The notes under the pieces were generated by a model. That model was not told the DNA's origin. It did not search any database and saw only the letters and a program-made list of their open reading frames with translations. From an uncultured Sutterella sp. (GTDB lineage: Bacteria; Pseudomonadota; Gammaproteobacteria; Burkholderiales; Burkholderiaceae_F): 64,000 nucleotides of DNA. Shown one piece after another: positions 39,499 to 48,499 of the stretch (positions are counted from its first letter, which is position 1; each line of letters starts with the position of its first letter). The stretch covers positions 1 to 64,000 of the forward strand of contig UQUM01000002.1 of the NCBI GenBank assembly GCA_900544255.1. The letters are read 5' to 3'. The translations under genes were made by a program, and so were the position numbers.

Positions 39499-40362
39499 AT
39501 GGCCGATACGAAGGAAGACAAAGACATGACGGCAACGGCTGACGTCGCCGAAACGGCAAAAACCGTTGCTGCTGAAAAAACAGCGGATAAACCAACGGGA
39601 AAGACGACGGAAAAATCGGCCGACAATGCGATACCGGAACGGCTGCCGAAAATATTGATCGTTGACGACGATCCCCGTCTTCGCGACCTTCTGCGCCGCT
39701 ATCTCGGCGAAAACGGCTTTTCGGTGAATGTTGCCGACGGCGCTCAGAACATGGATCGGCTGTGGTTGCGCGAGCGCTTTGACGCGTTGGTGCTCGACCT
39801 CATGATGCCGGGCGAAGATGGCCTGCAGATCCTGCGGCGCCTGCGCTCCGCAAAAGACACCACTCCCATTTTGATGCTCACCGCCCGCGGCGAAGACGTC
39901 GACCGGATCGTGGGCCTTGAAATGGGCGCGGATGACTACATTTCCAAGCCCTTTAACCCACGCGAACTCTTGGCTCGCATTCACGCCGTCCTGCGGCGTC
40001 GTCCCAAAATGGATCAGCCCGGTGCTCCCGACAAAGAAAACCTCGTCGTGCAGTTCGGGGCCTTCGAGCTCGATCTCGGCCGCCGGGAACTCCGGCGCAA
40101 CGGTGAATTAGTGCCCCTGACCACCGGAGAATTTGCGGTGATGAAGGCCTTTGCCCGTCATCCCAAAGTGCCGCTTTCCCGCGACAAACTGATGGAAATG
40201 GCCCGCGGCCGCGAATACGAGGCGTTTGACCGGTCGCTTGACGTACAGGTGAGCCGCCTGCGCAAACTGATCGAGCCCGATCCCGCCAAGCCCCGCTACC
40301 TGCAGACCGTGTGGGGCCTCGGTTACGTCTTCATCCCGGACGGCACCGCTCCTCAGCAGTAA
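39499..40362 (+). CDS. OmpR-family response regulator with long N-terminal tail
   Basis: This protein of about 287 residues starts with a low-complexity Ala/Thr/Lys/Glu-rich tail of about 50 residues. A receiver domain follows with acidic triad Asp56-58, phospho-acceptor Asp100 in LVLDLMMPGEDG, and Lys in ISKPF. The C-terminal winged helix includes RRELRRNGELVPLTTGEFAVM and QVSRLRKLIEPDP. The sequence best matches the OmpR class paired with an EnvZ-like kinase, encoded 40-odd bases downstream. The ATG at 39499 has TGGAG upstream. The tail is not normal for OmpR and would need an N-terminal check. Confidence 0.9.
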   Translation: MADTKEDKDMTATADVAETAKTVAAEKTADKPTGKTTEKSADNAIPERLPKILIVDDDPRLRDLLRRYLGENGFSVNVADGAQNMDRLWLRERFDALVLDLMMPGEDGLQILRRLRSAKDTTPILMLTARGEDVDRIVGLEMGADDYISKPFNPRELLARIHAVLRRRPKMDQPGAPDKENLVVQFGAFELDLGRRELRRNGELVPLTTGEFAVMKAFARHPKVPLSRDKLMEMARGREYEAFDRSLDVQVSRLRKLIEPDPAKPRYLQTVWGLGYVFIPDGTAPQQ

Positions 40363-40401
40363 GGGTTTTTCTTCGGGTCGATTATTTCATTGAGACGCAC
40401 C

Positions 40402-41814
40402 GTGGCCAAGTTACCAGCCTCCCCCAACCTCTTTTGGCGCACCTTCATCCTCATCATGCTCCTCATTGTCTTCAGCGTGACGGGGTGGTTGCAGAGTTTC
40501 CGTGTGTTGAACGAAACGCCCTACGTATTGGGAACGGCGCAGCAAATCGTCTCCATGGCGAACCTGACGCGCTACGCCCTCGTGACGGCAGATCCCGTCT
40601 ACCGACCGGATCTGCTCATGGTACTCGCCAAAAAAGAAGGCTTACGGGTGCTCCCCAAGGAACCCTCGGACGTCATCGTGCCGCTCTCACACGGCGTTTC
40701 CTTTGCCCGCACATCAATTTCCGACGTGGAGGCCATGGTGAGAAACGAATTGGGGCCCGACACCGTGATGGCTAGTTCCGTCAACGGCAAACGGGGACTT
40801 TGGGTATCCGTGTCGATTGACGGCGACAGCTACTGGTTCATGACACGCTCTTCCTTCATCGATCCCCCGTACGGCACGGCGTGGATTTGGTGGGCGCTCG
40901 CCGCATTGGTTGCTTCCGTACTCGCGACGACGCTTCTCACCCGCCGCCTCATCAAGCCCTTGAACGAACTTTCGGAAAACGCGAAGCAGTTCGGCCGCGG
41001 GCTCGTGCCCCACGACCTCCCCGAAAACAGCGGCCCTGAGGAGCTGCGGGAAGTGAATTCGAGCTTTAACCGCATGGTGCAGGACATCACGCGTATGGAA
41101 CAAGATCGGGAAGTACTCTTAGCCGGGGTTTCGCACGACCTGCGCACCCCGATTACCCGACTGCGGCTTGAAACCGAAATGGCTGATCTGCCCGAAGACA
41201 CGCACGCTGCAATGGTGAGCGACTTGGAACAGATGGAAATGATCGTGAACCAATTTGCCGCCTACGCCAAACGAAGCACCCAACCCTTGGAACGCGTCAG
41301 CCTCTCGGACACGGTACTGCAGTACATCAAAACCGCGCGCGTTGACACGGATCCCGGCGTCAAACTTGAAAAGCTCGACGTTGAACCCGACGTCTACGTG
41401 TCGGCCCACCCCCTGGAACTCTCACGCGTCGTTCAGAACCTCATCACGAACGCCCAGCGCTACGGCCGAAGCAACGATGACGTGCTGCATCTTTCGGTGT
41501 CGGTGCATCGGGAAAAACACACGGCGCTACTCGTCGTGGCCGATCAAGGCCAGGGACTCGACATGAAGGAAGCCGACCGCGTCATGCGCCCCTTTGAGCG
41601 CGGTGACGCGGCCCGTACCGGCGTTTCCGGCACCGGTTTAGGCCTTGCGATCGTGGATCGCATTGCGCGGCGCTCTTCGGGGACCGTCGATTTGTCGACG
41701 ACGGCTCCTCACGGCCTCACGGTCTCCATCCGCATCCCTCTCTTTAACGAGAAGAAAGCCGAAACCGAAGCCGCGGAAAATGCCGGCAAAAACGCGCCGA
41801 GCGTCGCGATCTGA
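40402..41814 (+). CDS. EnvZ-like sensor histidine kinase
   Basis: This protein of about 470 residues has one N-terminal membrane helix, a periplasmic sensor domain (about residues 35-155) and a second helix (WIWWALAALVASVLATTLL). HAMP follows, then the DHp helix with phospho-acceptor His in SHDLRTPITRLRLE. The ATPase domain has the N box (NLITNAQRYG), DQGQGLD and GTGLGLAIV. GTG at 40402 and TTG at 40390 are both possible starts; 40402 has a weak GAG upstream. The C-terminus ends in an Ala/Glu-rich tail. It pairs with the upstream OmpR-like regulator and may control porin expression, by family analogy. Confidence 0.9.
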   Translation: MAKLPASPNLFWRTFILIMLLIVFSVTGWLQSFRVLNETPYVLGTAQQIVSMANLTRYALVTADPVYRPDLLMVLAKKEGLRVLPKEPSDVIVPLSHGVSFARTSISDVEAMVRNELGPDTVMASSVNGKRGLWVSVSIDGDSYWFMTRSSFIDPPYGTAWIWWALAALVASVLATTLLTRRLIKPLNELSENAKQFGRGLVPHDLPENSGPEELREVNSSFNRMVQDITRMEQDREVLLAGVSHDLRTPITRLRLETEMADLPEDTHAAMVSDLEQMEMIVNQFAAYAKRSTQPLERVSLSDTVLQYIKTARVDTDPGVKLEKLDVEPDVYVSAHPLELSRVVQNLITNAQRYGRSNDDVLHLSVSVHREKHTALLVVADQGQGLDMKEADRVMRPFERGDAARTGVSGTGLGLAIVDRIARRSSGTVDLSTTAPHGLTVSIRIPLFNEKKAETEAAENAGKNAPSVAI

Positions 41815-41842
41815 TCGCTGAAAATTACCTCGCCCCGATTTG

Positions 41843-41941
41843 AAAATCTAAAAAAGATGCCAAACTCTGCTGTCAAAAATCTAAAAAATATGTAAATCAG
41901 CGGTATAGAAAATCTCAAAAAGATGAGGATCATGCCGTGAA
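41843..41941 (+). repeat. Three tandem 33-bp periodic units after the histidine kinase gene
   Basis: Units start at 41843, 41876 and 41909, exactly 33 bases apart. Each begins with a conserved 17-base core (AAAATCTAAAAAAGATG and two variants), and the remaining 16 bases are variable. In one frame the cores read NLKKM, NLKNM and NLKKM, an 11-residue period, with a TAA in the second unit. This is either a decayed coding repeat belonging to the following pseudogene or a DNA-level direct repeat. Confidence 0.6.
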
Positions 41942-41944
41942 ACG

Positions 41945-42375
41945 TAAAATTTACGGTAAACCTGACGGCCCAGATGCTGAAGGCGGCGGGACATCCGCTC
42001 TTTTTCTACTCCAAAGCTTCGACCATCGCGGCCGATCGGATGGAAATCGACTTTCTGATTCCCAAAAGAACGCTGAACCGAAAACACAACATCTGTCCCG
42101 TTGAAGTCAAGTCAGACCGATACACCCGCCTCACTTCCTTGCGCAAATATCTCGACAAATACCCGGAACACTTGGGGACGCCTTTCGTTCTTCACGATGC
42201 ACCGTTAAAGGTTGAAAACGGTGTTGTTTTTCTGCCGCTTTATATGATGCCGTTCTGCCCGGTTAATCGGACGATGATTCCAAAAAGAAACCTCCGCCGG
42301 CATCACCCGAAACGGAGGTTTTCTTTTTGCTTCAGACCGTCGGTCAGAACGCCTTACCGGCCTTTTCCGCCTTAG
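41945..42375 (+). pseudogene. C-terminal remnant of a DUF4143-type AAA ATPase gene
   Basis: The open frame through the ATG at 41974 encodes NLTAQMLKAAGHPLFFYSK, then MEIDFLI, PVEVKS, TRLTSLRKYLDKY and LPLYMMPFC. This is the pattern of the C-terminal DUF4143 (nuclease-like) domain of bacterial ATP-binding proteins common in gut anaerobes. The AAA domain of about 300 residues that should precede it is missing. Homology seems to stop near 42260, after which the frame merely runs through the terminator. The fragment has no credible start and is interpreted as the 3' end of a deleted gene. Confidence 0.7.
42289..42328. terminator. Bidirectional terminator before the M16 protease gene
   Basis: AACCTCCG (42289-42296) pairs with CGGAGGTT (42313-42320), with TTCTTTTT on plus and TTTCTTTTT on minus. 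Confidence 0.8.
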
Positions 42376-45070
42376 CTTTGTCACCCGCCAACACGAACGT
42401 CACGTCCGCAGGATCAATCATCTTCTGCAGTGCGGCGTTCACGTCCGCCACCGTGAGTTTTTCCACGCCGGCTTCAAAGTCGGCACTGAAAGCGTAGGTA
42501 CGCCCCGTCGACAGGAACTCAAGCCACCCCTGCGCCAAGTAGTCGTCCTGTGCACGATTCACCGCCCGGCTTTCGAGAATGCCTTTCTTCGCTTCCGCAA
42601 GTTCCTTCTCAGTGATGCCGTCCTTCACGATACGCGCGATTTCTTCACGGGCACAAAGTTCGGCACGGGCGAGATTCTGCGGCGCCGTGATGGCGTAAAG
42701 CGTCCAATTGGCGCGGTCACCGAACTTAGGCAGCGACACGTGGCTTCCTACGCCGTAGGAGAGACCTTCTTTCTGCCGCAGGCGATCCACCAGGCGGTTC
42801 GACAACCCGGTACCGCCTCCGAGAATCCAATCCGCCGTGATGTAGGCCGGAGCCGCTGAATCAAACATCGACCCCTTGAAGTCGATGCGCGCCAAAAGCA
42901 CCGCATTTTCCTTTGCAGGTGTATCAATGACGATGCGTTCCGCAGCAACGGGCTTGTAGTCCGCCCAGTAGCGAACGAAGTCCGTGGTCTTGTCCGCGGG
43001 CTTTTTCGCCCCCAAAGCCTTCGTAAGCGCCGCCTTCACCGCGTCCTTATCAAAGTCCCCGACGACCGCGACTTCGCCGTGCGTCGTCGCAACGGCGTTC
43101 TTGTACCACGCATAGAGTTCGTCACGCGTCACGGTCTTCACTGCAGCAAGCGTTTCCCGCGACGTCAGACGGTTACGGGGATCGCCTTCGGGGTACGTCG
43201 CAAAGTGCTTTAACAACGCGTCGCGCCCGAGCGTCACCGGATCGTCGCTCTTACCTTCCAACATCGTCGTCATCTGACGCACGATCTGGTTCACTTCCTT
43301 TTCGGGGAAGGTGCTTTCAGACGTGAGTTTGCCGAGAAGTTCAATCACGGCCACGACGTTTTCGCGCGTCGTCGTGAAGGTGAGGATGTCCCCCTGCACC
43401 TTCAGCTGCGTCAGCTTATCCGAAATCGCCGTGCGGTCCATCCCTTCGGCGCCGCGCGTCAGCATCGGTTCAATGAGGGTATCCAGCGCCCGCTTCCCCT
43501 TCACCGTTTCGAGCGTCCCGTAATTAAAGTGCGTCAGCACCGTCACAGTCTCGCCGCGGGTTTTCTTGGGAAGCAGCGCCGTCTTCACGCCGTTGATTTC
43601 GAGCACTTCGGTACGCGCATCAATATTGGCCTGCGACACGTCAAAAGCTTCGGACACGGCCCCTTCTTCCTTAAAGGTCGCGTTCTTTAAAACGTCTGCC
43701 AATTTCGGCGTTTCCATATAAGGCGCACGCTGCGGCTTGTCGTCCGGAATAAAGACGCCGACCGCCCGGTTGTCGCGCACGAAGTAGGTTGCCGCGGCTT
43801 TATTAACGTCCTCTGGCGTCACCTTCGCCGTGGCATCGCGGTCATAGAAGTAAAGACGCCAGTCACCCAAGGAAATGTAGTCGGACAATTCCACCGCAAA
43901 TTCTTCGGGGTCGCTCAGCGTGCGTTCAAAGTCGGTCGCCGCTTCCGCCAAGGACAAGCCCACTTCGGTTTCATCCGCCGGCGTCTTCTTGAAGGCATTT
44001 TCCACGGTGTCGATGAGAACGTTCTTCACGCGTTCAATGTCATCGCCCTTTTTCACCATGGCGCCGAACATCACGAAGCTCGGACACTTAGCGGACATGG
44101 CCCAACCGAAGACTTGGCCTGCCATCCCGGTTTCAACGAGCGCCTTATAAAGACGTCCGCGCGGGGCGCTCGAGAGCACATCCACCGCAGTTTCAACGGC
44201 ATTGTTGTCCGCGGCGATCGCCGACGGGATGCGATATCCCACGGCAACCAACTGGCTTTCGCCGGGGCGGCGGATTTCAAAGTAGCGGGGGCCGTCCGCA
44301 ACGGGTTCCACCGTCCACTCCGCCGGCAGCACGCGCGTCGGGCGCGGAATCTTCCCGAAGGTTTCCGTAATCCAGGTGAGGACCTTCGTTTCGTCAAACT
44401 TACCCGACACCGTCAGCACCGCGTTATCGGGCTGATACCACTTATGGTAGAAGGCCTGAAGGTTTTCGATGGGGACGTTCTCAATATCGCTTCTTGCCCC
44501 GATCGTATTGCGCCCGTAGGCGTGCCAATCAAAGAGAATGCCCTGCATACGCTTTACCATCACGCTCACGGGCTTATTTTCCCCCATCTCGTATTCGTTT
44601 CTCACCACCGTCATTTCGGTATCGAGATCCTTTTTGGCGATGTTGGAATTCACCATGGCGTCCGCGCTCCAGCCGAGCGCCCAGCGCATGTTGTCGTCGT
44701 TCGCGGTGAAGCTTACGAAGTAATTCGTGCGGTCAAGCCACGTGGTGCCGTTCATACGGAAGCCGCGCTTCGTGAATTCGCGCGTGGGATCGGGATAATT
44801 CTTGCTTCCCTTGAACATCAGGTGTTCCAAAAGGTGCGCCATCCCGGTTTCGCCGTAGTTTTCCTGACGCGACCCCACGAGGTACGTGGTGTTCACAGTG
44901 GCCGTGGGTTTGCTCTGATCCGCAAAAAGAACGATTTTGAGGCCGTTCTCGAGTTCGTAACTCTTAATCCCTTCCACAATATGCTGAGGTTGAGGCAATG
45001 CCGCCGAGGCGGACACCGCCGCGCAGGCAACTGTCGTCATAATGAGTTTCTTCAATCCTTCTTTGAACAT
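42344..45070 (-). CDS. Exported M16-family zinc metallopeptidase (pitrilysin-type, two-domain)
   Basis: This 908-residue protein has a signal peptide (about residues 1-24) and the inverted zinc motif HxxEH at residues 79-83 (HLLEH). Glu159 is the third ligand, at the usual spacing of about 76 residues. A second, inactive M16 domain fills the C-terminal half, with the R/Y motif region around NRLVDRLRQKEGLSYGVGS. The length matches PqqL/YmxG-like fused M16 proteins that degrade peptides in the periplasm. AAGGACGGACT precedes the ATG. It is monocistronic. The gene is complete and no frameshift is seen. Confidence 0.92.
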   Translation of the reverse strand: MFKEGLKKLIMTTVACAAVSASAALPQPQHIVEGIKSYELENGLKIVLFADQSKPTATVNTTYLVGSRQENYGETGMAHLLEHLMFKGSKNYPDPTREFTKRGFRMNGTTWLDRTNYFVSFTANDDNMRWALGWSADAMVNSNIAKKDLDTEMTVVRNEYEMGENKPVSVMVKRMQGILFDWHAYGRNTIGARSDIENVPIENLQAFYHKWYQPDNAVLTVSGKFDETKVLTWITETFGKIPRPTRVLPAEWTVEPVADGPRYFEIRRPGESQLVAVGYRIPSAIAADNNAVETAVDVLSSAPRGRLYKALVETGMAGQVFGWAMSAKCPSFVMFGAMVKKGDDIERVKNVLIDTVENAFKKTPADETEVGLSLAEAATDFERTLSDPEEFAVELSDYISLGDWRLYFYDRDATAKVTPEDVNKAAATYFVRDNRAVGVFIPDDKPQRAPYMETPKLADVLKNATFKEEGAVSEAFDVSQANIDARTEVLEINGVKTALLPKKTRGETVTVLTHFNYGTLETVKGKRALDTLIEPMLTRGAEGMDRTAISDKLTQLKVQGDILTFTTTRENVVAVIELLGKLTSESTFPEKEVNQIVRQMTTMLEGKSDDPVTLGRDALLKHFATYPEGDPRNRLTSRETLAAVKTVTRDELYAWYKNAVATTHGEVAVVGDFDKDAVKAALTKALGAKKPADKTTDFVRYWADYKPVAAERIVIDTPAKENAVLLARIDFKGSMFDSAAPAYITADWILGGGTGLSNRLVDRLRQKEGLSYGVGSHVSLPKFGDRANWTLYAITAPQNLARAELCAREEIARIVKDGITEKELAEAKKGILESRAVNRAQDDYLAQGWLEFLSTGRTYAFSADFEAGVEKLTVADVNAALQKMIDPADVTFVLAGDKAKAEKAGKAF

Positions 45071-45310
45071 AGTCCGTCCTTGAATTTTCGTCGGCCGTTG
45101 CGGTAAACGGAAATGCGTCAGAGGATACGAGTCCCGCGCATCGTTCCGCTTAAACCCGTCGGAAAATTCGGTGAGCGGATGTTACAGCAATCGGCAGCGG
45201 ACACTTCGCGTTACATTGCACGTGGTCGACATTTAAGGCCTCTGACAGGCCAAGCGCCGTAGAATGCCGACTTCCATTACTGCTTACGGGGCTTTCTGAG
45301 CCGATTCATC

Positions 45311-45943
45311 GTGAAGTTTCTTTTCGATCTTTTTCCCGTCATTCTCTTTTTTGCCGCCTTTAAGTTGGGGCAGGGCAACGCCGATCAGCTCGCAGGTTGG
45401 ATTCAGGCAATGTTCGGGGGCGCTGCCGATCCCGAACAAGCCCCGGTTCTCATCGCAACGCTCGTCGCCATCATCGCCTCTTTCGTGCAGGTCGGACTCG
45501 TTTTTGCCCGCGGGAAAAAGCCGGAACCGATGCTCTGGATTTCGCTTGCCATCATCGTCGTTTTCGGATCGCTCACGCTCATTCTTCACGATGCGACCTT
45601 CATTAAGGTGAAACCCACGATTCTTTACTGGGTCTTTGCGGCGATTCTTACCTTTGCGCATGTGACGCACCGTAATTTCATGACGAAACTGCTCGGCACC
45701 CAGATTCAACTGCCGCCTGCAGCCTGGAATAAGCTCCAACTCGCGTGGATCGGCTTTTTCTTTGTGACGGGCATTTTGAATCTCCTCGTCGCCTTCACTT
45801 GCGAAACCGAAACCTGGGTGAACTTCAAACTCTTCGGCATTTTGGGGCTAACCCTCGTCTTTGCCCTGGGGCTCGGCTTCTGGATGGTGAAGGTCACCGA
45901 ACAACTCAAACGCAAGCCCGCCAACGCGGAACGCCTCAACTGA
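45311..45943 (+). CDS. yciB: Septation protein A / inner-membrane protein YciB
   Basis: This 210-residue inner-membrane protein has five predicted helices and the family start MKFLFDLFPVILFFAAFKL. Conserved segments are ILYWVFAAILTFAHV and LQLAWIGFFFVTGILNL. It begins at GTG. Family members influence cell-envelope integrity and septum formation. The gene is followed after 25 bases by a parvulin gene, an arrangement seen in other betaproteobacteria (ispA/yciB next to a PpiC-type isomerase). Confidence 0.93.
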   Translation: MKFLFDLFPVILFFAAFKLGQGNADQLAGWIQAMFGGAADPEQAPVLIATLVAIIASFVQVGLVFARGKKPEPMLWISLAIIVVFGSLTLILHDATFIKVKPTILYWVFAAILTFAHVTHRNFMTKLLGTQIQLPPAAWNKLQLAWIGFFFVTGILNLLVAFTCETETWVNFKLFGILGLTLVFALGLGFWMVKVTEQLKRKPANAERLN

Positions 45944-45968
45944 TTTTTTTTGACACAAGGACAGCATC

Positions 45969-46766
45969 ATGAATTTCAAAACACTCGCTCTCACCGCCGT
46001 TGCCGCAGCTCTCTGCGCTCAGGGCGCCTTTGCCGCCACTGCCGCTTTTAAGGTGAACGGTCAGACCGTCACCAAGGCAGAACAAGATGAGATCATCAAG
46101 ATGCTCGTCGCCCGAGGCCAACAGCAGACGCCGGAACTCGAAGCTGCGGTAAAGAATCAGTTGATTCGCCAGACGGTGCTGCTGCAGGAAGCCAAAAAAG
46201 CCAAGGTTGATCGCCGCGCCGACGTGAAGAAGGCCGTGAAATCCGCGACCGACGGCATCTATGTGAACGCCTTCGTCGCCGACTACGCGAAGAAACACCC
46301 CGTAACCGACGCAGACGCCCGCAAGGTCTTTGACGAAAACAAAGCCAAATGGGGCAACACCGAAGTGCAGGTGCGCCACATTCTCGTCAAGGACAAGGTG
46401 ACCGCGGAACGCCTGCTCGGTCAGGTGAAGGGCGGCGCGGATTTTGCCAAACTCGCGGAAGCCAATTCGATTGACACCCAGCAGAACCGCGGCCAGGGCG
46501 GATTGATCGAATGGACGTCCCCCAACCTGTTCGAGAAGTCCTTTGCCGACGGCTTTAAGGATCTCAAACCCGGTGAACTCGCCCCCAATGTCGTGCAGTC
46601 CCGTCTCGGCTGGCACGTCATCAAGTTGGAAGGTAAGCGCGCCGCACAGAATTGGCAGGACTTCAACATCTACGGCCCGCAGTTGAAGCAGGCCATCCAG
46701 CAGCAGCGCACCGCGCAGCACATGGAAGAACTCATCAAGAAGGCGAAAGTAACGCCCGTAAAGTAA
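45969..46766 (+). CDS. Periplasmic peptidyl-prolyl cis-trans isomerase, parvulin (SurA/PpiC-like)
   Basis: This 265-residue protein has a Sec signal (MNFKTLALTAVAAALCAQGAFA), an N-terminal chaperone-like helical segment and one parvulin domain. The parvulin motifs are VQVRHILV, DFAKLAEANSID, RGQGGLIEWTSP and GWHVIKLEGKR. It is shorter than SurA (one isomerase domain). It assists folding of envelope proteins such as porins. It is downstream of yciB and ends with a terminator at 46787-46825. Confidence 0.92.
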   Translation: MNFKTLALTAVAAALCAQGAFAATAAFKVNGQTVTKAEQDEIIKMLVARGQQQTPELEAAVKNQLIRQTVLLQEAKKAKVDRRADVKKAVKSATDGIYVNAFVADYAKKHPVTDADARKVFDENKAKWGNTEVQVRHILVKDKVTAERLLGQVKGGADFAKLAEANSIDTQQNRGQGGLIEWTSPNLFEKSFADGFKDLKPGELAPNVVQSRLGWHVIKLEGKRAAQNWQDFNIYGPQLKQAIQQQRTAQHMEELIKKAKVTPVK

Positions 46767-46786
46767 TTCGCGTCGCAGTCTTCGAC

Positions 46787-46825
46787 AACCGCACTGCTCC
46801 TACCTGAGTCGTGCGGTTCTTCTTT
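46787..46825 (+). terminator. Terminator after the parvulin gene
   Basis: AACCGCAC (46787-46794) pairs with GTGCGGTT (46811-46818), followed by CTTCTTT. Confidence 0.75.
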
Positions 46826-46880
46826 GCCTACGCCCCGGAGACTGTTGTAAGTTTGACACAGGGTGTTTTGCCTAATTCTT

Positions 46881-46899
46881 AATAAGAGTCGTTCTCATT
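46881..46899. promoter_or_regulatory. Fur-like box 1
   Basis: AATAAGAGTCGTTCTCATT resembles the Fur consensus built on AATGAGAAT/ATTCTCATT, with an imperfect left half. It is the most distal of three similar palindromes before the porin at 47145. Confidence 0.5.
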
Positions 46900-46938
46900 G
46901 CGATTTACGTTTTATCTGTTTTTCGCCTTGTATCTCTT

Positions 46939-46955
46939 AAGAAAATCATTTTCTT
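46939..46955. promoter_or_regulatory. Fur-like box 2
   Basis: AAGAAAATCATTTTCTT is a near-perfect palindrome with the ATCAT core typical of Fur sites. Confidence 0.5.
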
Positions 46956-47044
46956 TCTTGCCGTATCAGTTGTGAGGCTCTGTTCATACCGTCCCTTTTC
47001 TCAAAGAAAACCGCCTGATATTTTCATTGTAAAAATTTTTGTAG

Positions 47045-47059
47045 TGAGAAACATTCTCA
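47045..47059. promoter_or_regulatory. Fur-like box 3
   Basis: TGAGAAACATTCTCA is a perfect TGAGAA/TTCTCA palindrome with a 3-base centre. It lies about 85-100 bases before the porin ATG, where it could overlap the promoter. Confidence 0.6.
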
Positions 47060-47144
47060 TTACAATCGCGCCATTCACAAATCGGAGGCCGTTAATTTAT
47101 GCGGTCTTCTCTAAGCCTAATTTCCCAATTCGGAGAATTTTCAA

Positions 47145-48335
47145 ATGAAAAAGACTCTTGCTGCGGTTGCCGCTCTCGGCGCCTTTGCGGGTTCTGCGAT
47201 GGCTGCCAACGTGGAACTCTATGGTTCTGTGTCCACGGGGCTCGTGTTCTCTCATACAGATTCCGTAACGCTTGATGGCAAAAAAGCCTCTTCTAAGAAC
47301 TCTGCCACGATGGAAAGCGCTTGGGCCGGCGACTCTGTGTTCGGTCTGACCGGCGAAGAAGAACTTGGCAACGGTTGGAAGGTCGGTTTCGCTCTCGAAA
47401 ACGAATTTGAATCCGACACTGGCGCGATGGCCGGGGCTGATGACAACAAGCTTTTCGATTCCATGTCCTACCTCTGGGTTGGTAACGACACGGTGAAATT
47501 TGCAGCTGGTAATCTGGGCGGTGCCCTTTCTTCTGCCGGCGGCGACTTTGACCTCGTCGGTGACTTTGATCCGCTCGAAGCGGCCTATGGTAATGGCGGC
47601 ATGGGGCTTTTTGCCACCAAAGATGCGGCTTTCGATAACGCCGTAGCTGTGGAACTGACCCCCGTTGACGGTCTGACGGTTTCTTTGCAGGCTTCCCTCG
47701 AAGACGGTAGCAACGAAGCAGTATGGTCCCGTCGCACTCACTACTATGGTGTCGGTGCTAAGTACGAAAATGGCCCCCTCGCTTTGACGGCAGTGTACGA
47801 ACATGTCCGTCCTGCTCACGGTGAAACCTATACGACCAGTTCCAGAATGGATACTGCCGATGAATACAAGAACATGAACTTCTACACGGTTGGTGCTTCT
47901 TGGGATTTCGAAGTCGTTAAGCCTTCCTTTGTGTATCAGCACGCCGACAAGATCTCTCTGGCTAGCTTCGCCGGCGGCGCTCTCTTCGGAGATCTTGCAG
48001 AAGGCTACAACTACATTGAAGGTGATGAAGTTGTTGCTGAAGCTGACCTGACGGGCAAGACCGACAGCTTCCTTCTCGGGGCCTCTGCTCCTTTGGGTGA
48101 CGGCACCCTCGGCGTCTCTGCCCAGTATATGCAGGCCAAATTTGAAAACGGTGCTAAGTTCGACGACAACACGAAGGGTAACGCCTACGTGTTTGGCATC
48201 GCCTACAGCTACGAATTGAGCAAGCGCACCAACCTGTACGCTGCCGGTGTGTACAGCCATGGCTCCAAAGCCTTCAAGAACGTGGACACGCTCAACGGCT
48301 ACCAGATCGGCTTCGGTCTGAACCACACCTTCTAA
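47145..48335 (+). CDS. Outer-membrane porin, Burkholderiales type (porin 3)
   Basis: This 396-residue porin has signal MKKTLAAVAALGAFAGSAMA-ANVELYG, alternating beta-strand pattern and a terminal strand IGFGLNHTF ending in Phe. Codon use is noticeably richer in T-ending codons (GCT, GGT, TCT) than in neighbouring genes, typical of a very highly expressed outer-membrane protein. GGAGAATTTTCAA precedes the ATG. The 380-base upstream region carries three Fur-like palindromes, suggesting iron control. It is less similar to porins 1 and 2 than they are to each other. Confidence 0.92.
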   Translation: MKKTLAAVAALGAFAGSAMAANVELYGSVSTGLVFSHTDSVTLDGKKASSKNSATMESAWAGDSVFGLTGEEELGNGWKVGFALENEFESDTGAMAGADDNKLFDSMSYLWVGNDTVKFAAGNLGGALSSAGGDFDLVGDFDPLEAAYGNGGMGLFATKDAAFDNAVAVELTPVDGLTVSLQASLEDGSNEAVWSRRTHYYGVGAKYENGPLALTAVYEHVRPAHGETYTTSSRMDTADEYKNMNFYTVGASWDFEVVKPSFVYQHADKISLASFAGGALFGDLAEGYNYIEGDEVVAEADLTGKTDSFLLGASAPLGDGTLGVSAQYMQAKFENGAKFDDNTKGNAYVFGIAYSYELSKRTNLYAAGVYSHGSKAFKNVDTLNGYQIGFGLNHTF

Positions 48336-48382
48336 TTCGATCACTCCAGCTGTCTGATACCGGACAGTCCTCTTGATCGAAC

Positions 48383-48419
48383 GCCCTCTGCCTCATCCGA
48401 AGCGGAGGGCTTCTTTTTT
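48383..48419 (+). terminator. Terminator after porin 3
   Basis: GCCCTCTGC (48383-48391) pairs with GCGGAGGGC (48402-48410) with one G-T pair, followed by TTCTTTTTT. Confidence 0.85.
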
Positions 48420-48499
48420 CTTCCGCAAAAAGCCCCCAATTCTCGCCTCGGCTTGTCTATCATTTACGTCTCTCTACCGGCTCAAACTCACGAATTACC

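Noticed and set aside
47097..48344. A 415-codon open frame antisense to porin 3
   Set aside because: The plus-strand porin has a signal peptide, ribosome-binding site and terminal Phe; the antisense frame has none. The same holds for the 394-codon antisense frame over porin 4 and the 374-codon frame over leuC.
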